64,000 nucleotides of DNA from Bacteroidota bacterium (GTDB lineage Bacteria > Bacteroidota > Bacteroidia > Chitinophagales > Chitinophagaceae), in contig JAUZNZ010000020.1 of assembly GCA_030706735.1 (NCBI GenBank), forward strand, positions 29,041 to 93,040. Direction: 5' to 3'. A program made the translations under genes and the position numbers. Positions 61,511 through 64,000 of this stretch are shown here, piece after piece. Under the pieces are notes generated by a model. The model saw nothing but the letters and a program-made list of their open reading frames with translations, did no database searches and had not been told where the DNA came from. How positions within the stretch are numbered: position 1 is the stretch's first letter; every line of letters begins with the position of its first letter.

Positions 61511-62263
61511 GTGAAACGTCCATTCCCTTTTTTGCCTGCCTTGTTTTTTTGTCTGCTCGCGGTTCTGCGCACTGCAGCCCAATCGCAGGCACCGTCTTCT
61601 CCGCCTAAATTGGTCATCAGCCATCTCGTGGGGGATCTCTATGTGTATACGACCTGGCAGCCGCAAGGGGGGTCGCCCTACCCTGCCAATAGCATGTACC
61701 TGGTTACCGACAAGGGCGTGGCGCTGATCGACGGTCCCTGGGACAGCACGCAATGCCAGCCGTTGCTGGACAGCATTTACCGGCGGCATCATCAGAAAGT
61801 GGTGCTATGCATCGCCACGCATTTCCATGAGGACCGAACCAGGGCGCTGGATTTCCTGCGGGAGCGTGGCGTCGCCACCTATAGTTCAGCGGAGACCTAT
61901 GCCTTGTGCGTGAAGAATCACAAACCGCTCGCAGAACACGTTTTTACGCGCGACACCGTTTTCCGTCTGGGAAATGTCCGGTTCTCCACTTTTTACCCCG
62001 GCGAGGGGCATACCCGCGATAATATCGTCGTTTGGTTCCCTGCAAACCAGGTCCTTTACGGAGGCTGTTTCATAAAAAGCACCGAGGTCGGCGGACTGGG
62101 GAACGTCGCCGATGCGAATGTCGCAGCGTGGCCGCGTTCGGTACGACGTGTGATGGATAAATATCCGCATCCCGCGTTCGTTATCCCCGGGCATCAGGGA
62201 TGGAGCGATCTGCGCTCCCTGCAGCACACGCTGGATCTGCTGCGCGCGGCGCCCGTTCCGTAA
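61511..62263 (+). CDS. Subclass B1 metallo-beta-lactamase
   Basis: 250 residues from a GTG start, after which a signal peptide runs (KRPFPFLPALFFCLLAVLRTAAQ). All B1 zinc ligands are visible: ATHFHEDRTRALDFL (H-x-H-x-D) near residue 100, EGHTRDNIVVWFP (His) near 167, GGCFIKSTEVGGLGNVADA (the B1 Cys) near 187, and IPGHQGW (His) near 230. The loop LYVYTTWQPQGGSPYPANS also fits B1 enzymes such as those of flavobacteria. It would be exported to the periplasm and is expected to hydrolyse beta-lactams including carbapenems; activity is inferred from family. The GTG is chosen because an in-frame longer start would have no leader. Confidence 0.9.
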   Translation: MKRPFPFLPALFFCLLAVLRTAAQSQAPSSPPKLVISHLVGDLYVYTTWQPQGGSPYPANSMYLVTDKGVALIDGPWDSTQCQPLLDSIYRRHHQKVVLCIATHFHEDRTRALDFLRERGVATYSSAETYALCVKNHKPLAEHVFTRDTVFRLGNVRFSTFYPGEGHTRDNIVVWFPANQVLYGGCFIKSTEVGGLGNVADANVAAWPRSVRRVMDKYPHPAFVIPGHQGWSDLRSLQHTLDLLRAAPVP

Positions 62264-62302
62264 CGTGGCGTGGCGATTACGCGAGACAAAGCGGAACAAT
62301 TC

Positions 62303-62333
62303 TTGGAAATGGGATCCATCGCAATTATCTTTG
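62303..62333 (+). promoter_or_regulatory. Promoter of the Cys-motif protein and receptor operon
   Basis: TTGG at 62303-62306 and TATCTTTG at 62326-62333 are 19 nt apart, an excellent -33/-7 pair. The TTG start of the next gene follows 7 nt after the -7 box. Confidence 0.6.
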
Positions 62334-62340
62334 CGCCTCA

Positions 62341-62709
62341 TTGAAACAACTAACGGCGATAGTACTCCTTTTCGGCATGCTGGGACAAACGTTCAGCACC
62401 TGCATGGTCGTCCTCGGCTACCGGTTGAACAAGGACTTTATCGCCCGGAATCTCTGCGAGAACCGGAACAAGCCGGCCATGCATTGCGAGGGCAAATGTT
62501 ATCTCTGCAAAAAGCTAAAGAAGGAAGACAAGAAAGACCAGGAAAATCCCGAACGAAGGGCAGAAAACCGGTTTGAGAGCCTGTGCGACGAGCGCACCGA
62601 TCTGCTTGCCGCTCCTGTCCGTTCCGAGCGGATCCTGAGTTATCCCACCTATAGCGAAGACCCCTCCCCTCGTTCCCTTTCGGCCTGTTTTCATCCTCCC
62701 CAATGCTGA
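62341..62709 (+). CDS. Small Cys-motif protein next to a TonB-dependent receptor
   Basis: 122 residues from a TTG start; no ATG fits before the motif. A hydrophobic N-terminus (LTAIVLLFGMLGQTFSTCMVV) is followed by LNKDFIARNLCENRNKPAMH, then CEGKCYLCKKLKKE: a Cys set C-x9-C-x3-C-x2-C. This arrangement is conserved in small Bacteroidota proteins that precede TonB-dependent receptors and looks like a metal- or redox-active site; function unproven. The C-terminus has two more Cys in CFHPPQC. The receptor gene starts 89 bp downstream, probably in the same operon. Confidence 0.75.
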   Translation: MKQLTAIVLLFGMLGQTFSTCMVVLGYRLNKDFIARNLCENRNKPAMHCEGKCYLCKKLKKEDKKDQENPERRAENRFESLCDERTDLLAAPVRSERILSYPTYSEDPSPRSLSACFHPPQC

Positions 62710-62798
62710 TGCGGTTGCGCCGAGGCCGTGCTGAAGCGGTTGCGCTGCGGCCATGTCAAGAAAAACACCGTCTTTACTAACGACCCATTCTACTAACC

Positions 62799-64000
62799 AT
62801 GCATCTTATAAGCAAGGCCACGGCGGCCTTATGCCTTCTGTCATGCTGCTGGCTCAAGACTTTGTCTCAGTCCATGGTCAGGGGCAGGGTGATCGATATA
62901 TCGACCCGGCAACCCATCGAATACGCCATTGTGAGCGCCGGCGAACAGGGAGGAAATGCCGTGACCGACCAGCAGGGGGATTTCGAACTGGACCAGATCA
63001 GGGCCGGCGATTCGTTGAAGGTCAGCTTCGTCGGCTACCGGGCGAAGAATCTATTGCCTCCCCGGGCGGGCAAGCCGATCCTGATCGAGATGGAGCGCGG
63101 CCCCGTCGACCTTGTCGCCGTTACGGTCCTGCCCCTTTCGAACAATGCGAGCTTTCATTCCATCAGCAGTATCGACCTCAACCTGCGGCCCGTCAATTCC
63201 GGGCAGGACCTCATGCGCCTCGTTCCGGGGCTGTTCCTCGGGCAGCACCAGGGAGGGGGGATCGCCGAGCATATCTTCTTCCGGGGCTTCGACGCCGACC
63301 ATGGTACAGACGTAAATGTCTCCATAGACGGCATGCCGCTCAATCTCGTATCTCACGTGCATGGGCAGGGCTTTTCCGATCTTCATTTCCTGATCCCCGA
63401 ACTGGTCACGAACTATGAATTCGGGAAGGGGCCCTATTATGCCGACCATGGTGATTTCACTACCGCGGGATATGTCGCCTTCCGCAGCATCGATGTGCTG
63501 AACCGGAACGAAGTGAAGGTCGAGGGAGGGGAATTCCATAATGGCCGTATGATGGCCATGATCAATCTCCTGGGTGAAAAGGCCAAAAGCCGCGGGGAGA
63601 GCGCTTATATCGCCGGAGAAGCGGCTTACACCGATGGGCCTTTCGACTACGCGCAGCATTTCAACCGACTCAACCTATTCGGAAAGTACCTCTGCCGGCT
63701 GAGTGCGCGCGAACAGCTGAAGATCACGTTGTCCACATTCAGCAGCGGGTGGCGTTCGTCCGGCGAGATCCCGGAAAGGGCGGTTTCCGGGGGGCTGATC
63801 AGCCGCTGGGGCTCCATCGACAGCGCGCAGGGAGGATACAGCAGCCGAAGCAACGTCCTCATACGGCTCAACTCCGCACTCTCCGACCGCCTGCAAATGG
63901 AGAACCAGGTCTACTATTCGCGCTATTTCTTCCATCTGCACTATGACGAAACCTTCCTTGCCGAAGACTCCCTGCATGGCGACCAGCTGCGTCAGCGCGA
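62799..64000 (+). CDS. TonB-dependent receptor, 3' end outside the window
   Basis: The frame is open from ATG 62799 to the right edge (400 codons and 2 nt). After a signal peptide (LISKATAALCLLSCCWLKTLSQ in part: TAALCLLSCCWLKTLSQ), residues ~25-100 form a carboxypeptidase-regulatory-like domain (RGRVIDISTRQPIEYAIVSA). The plug domain follows: SGQDLMRLVPGLFLGQHQGG, IFFRGFDADHGTDVNVSIDG and MPLNLVSHVHGQGFSDLHFL, an His-rich plug variant. The barrel starts near residue 215. Ligand unknown; the neighbour's Cys motif and the His-rich plug suggest a metal or metal complex, as inference. Its own start codon is preceded by no clear promoter. Confidence 0.9.
   Translation, partial: MHLISKATAALCLLSCCWLKTLSQSMVRGRVIDISTRQPIEYAIVSAGEQGGNAVTDQQGDFELDQIRAGDSLKVSFVGYRAKNLLPPRAGKPILIEMERGPVDLVAVTVLPLSNNASFHSISSIDLNLRPVNSGQDLMRLVPGLFLGQHQGGGIAEHIFFRGFDADHGTDVNVSIDGMPLNLVSHVHGQGFSDLHFLIPELVTNYEFGKGPYYADHGDFTTAGYVAFRSIDVLNRNEVKVEGGEFHNGRMMAMINLLGEKAKSRGESAYIAGEAAYTDGPFDYAQHFNRLNLFGKYLCRLSAREQLKITLSTFSSGWRSSGEIPERAVSGGLISRWGSIDSAQGGYSSRSNVLIRLNSALSDRLQMENQVYYSRYFFHLHYDETFLAEDSLHGDQLRQR

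Noticed and set aside
62200..62340. Longer N-terminus for the Cys-motif protein
   Set aside because: It overlaps the end of the metallo-beta-lactamase gene and contains the -33/-7 promoter.

Overview
The window reads as chromosomal DNA of a GC-rich member of the Bacteroidota, most like Chitinophagaceae or a relative. Supporting signs are promoters of the TAnnTTTG type without purine-rich ribosome binding sites, proteins with type IX secretion (T9SS) C-terminal domains, NHL, LamG and ELWxxDGT repeat proteins, a LytS/LytTR two-component pair with a beta-propeller sensor, an ECF sigma factor with a DGPF partner, paired GH3 enzymes and a TonB-dependent receptor. The species cannot be told from sequence reading alone. 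I see no prophage, insertion sequence, rRNA or CRISPR array. One tRNA (Leu, CAA) is present.

Layout. 1-11.7 kb: one leftward run, hutH, hutU, a LamG lipoprotein, trehalose-6-P synthase/phosphatase, a GH15 hydrolase, hutI, and a Gcr-type membrane protein cut by the left edge; histidine degradation and trehalose synthesis are interleaved. 11.7-22 kb: a surface-glycan region with an epimerase, a GT4, three FkbM methyltransferases, a GT11 fucosyltransferase, and a 1,300-residue reading frame joining a GT2 glycosyltransferase to a sensor kinase, followed by its LytTR regulator. 22-36.8 kb: mainly housekeeping genes (mqnA, purB, prfC, tsaD, trmN6, a saccharopine dehydrogenase-like enzyme, tRNA-Leu), plus a large T9SS propeller protein, DUF2252, MgtC, aldose epimerase and an FtsX-type permease. 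36.8-46.2 kb: an accessory, visibly AT-richer region of small regulators and enzymes, including an ECF42-like sigma operon, an ArsR/DHFR-like pair and an HTH/DUF2975 pair. 46.4-61.4 kb: NHL lipoprotein, alpha/beta hydrolase, MacB-type permease, two GH3 glycosidases, small membrane and secreted proteins, and an ELWxxDGT protein. 61.5-64 kb: a subclass B1 metallo-beta-lactamase, a Cys-motif protein and the start of a TonB-dependent receptor.

Most notable signals: (i) the GT2-sensor kinase fusion; (ii) repeated CGACACG-type direct repeats 60-100 bp upstream of three secreted-protein genes and also beside the LytTR gene; (iii) two near-identical TGTACGG-N16-TGTC elements framing the ECF sigma operon, a likely recognition site for that sigma factor; (iv) several perfect -7 boxes only 6-9 nt before the start codon, two with GTG or TTG starts, suggesting leaderless or near-leaderless mRNAs; (v) minisatellite-like short tandem repeats inside linkers, tails and one signal peptide of unrelated genes.
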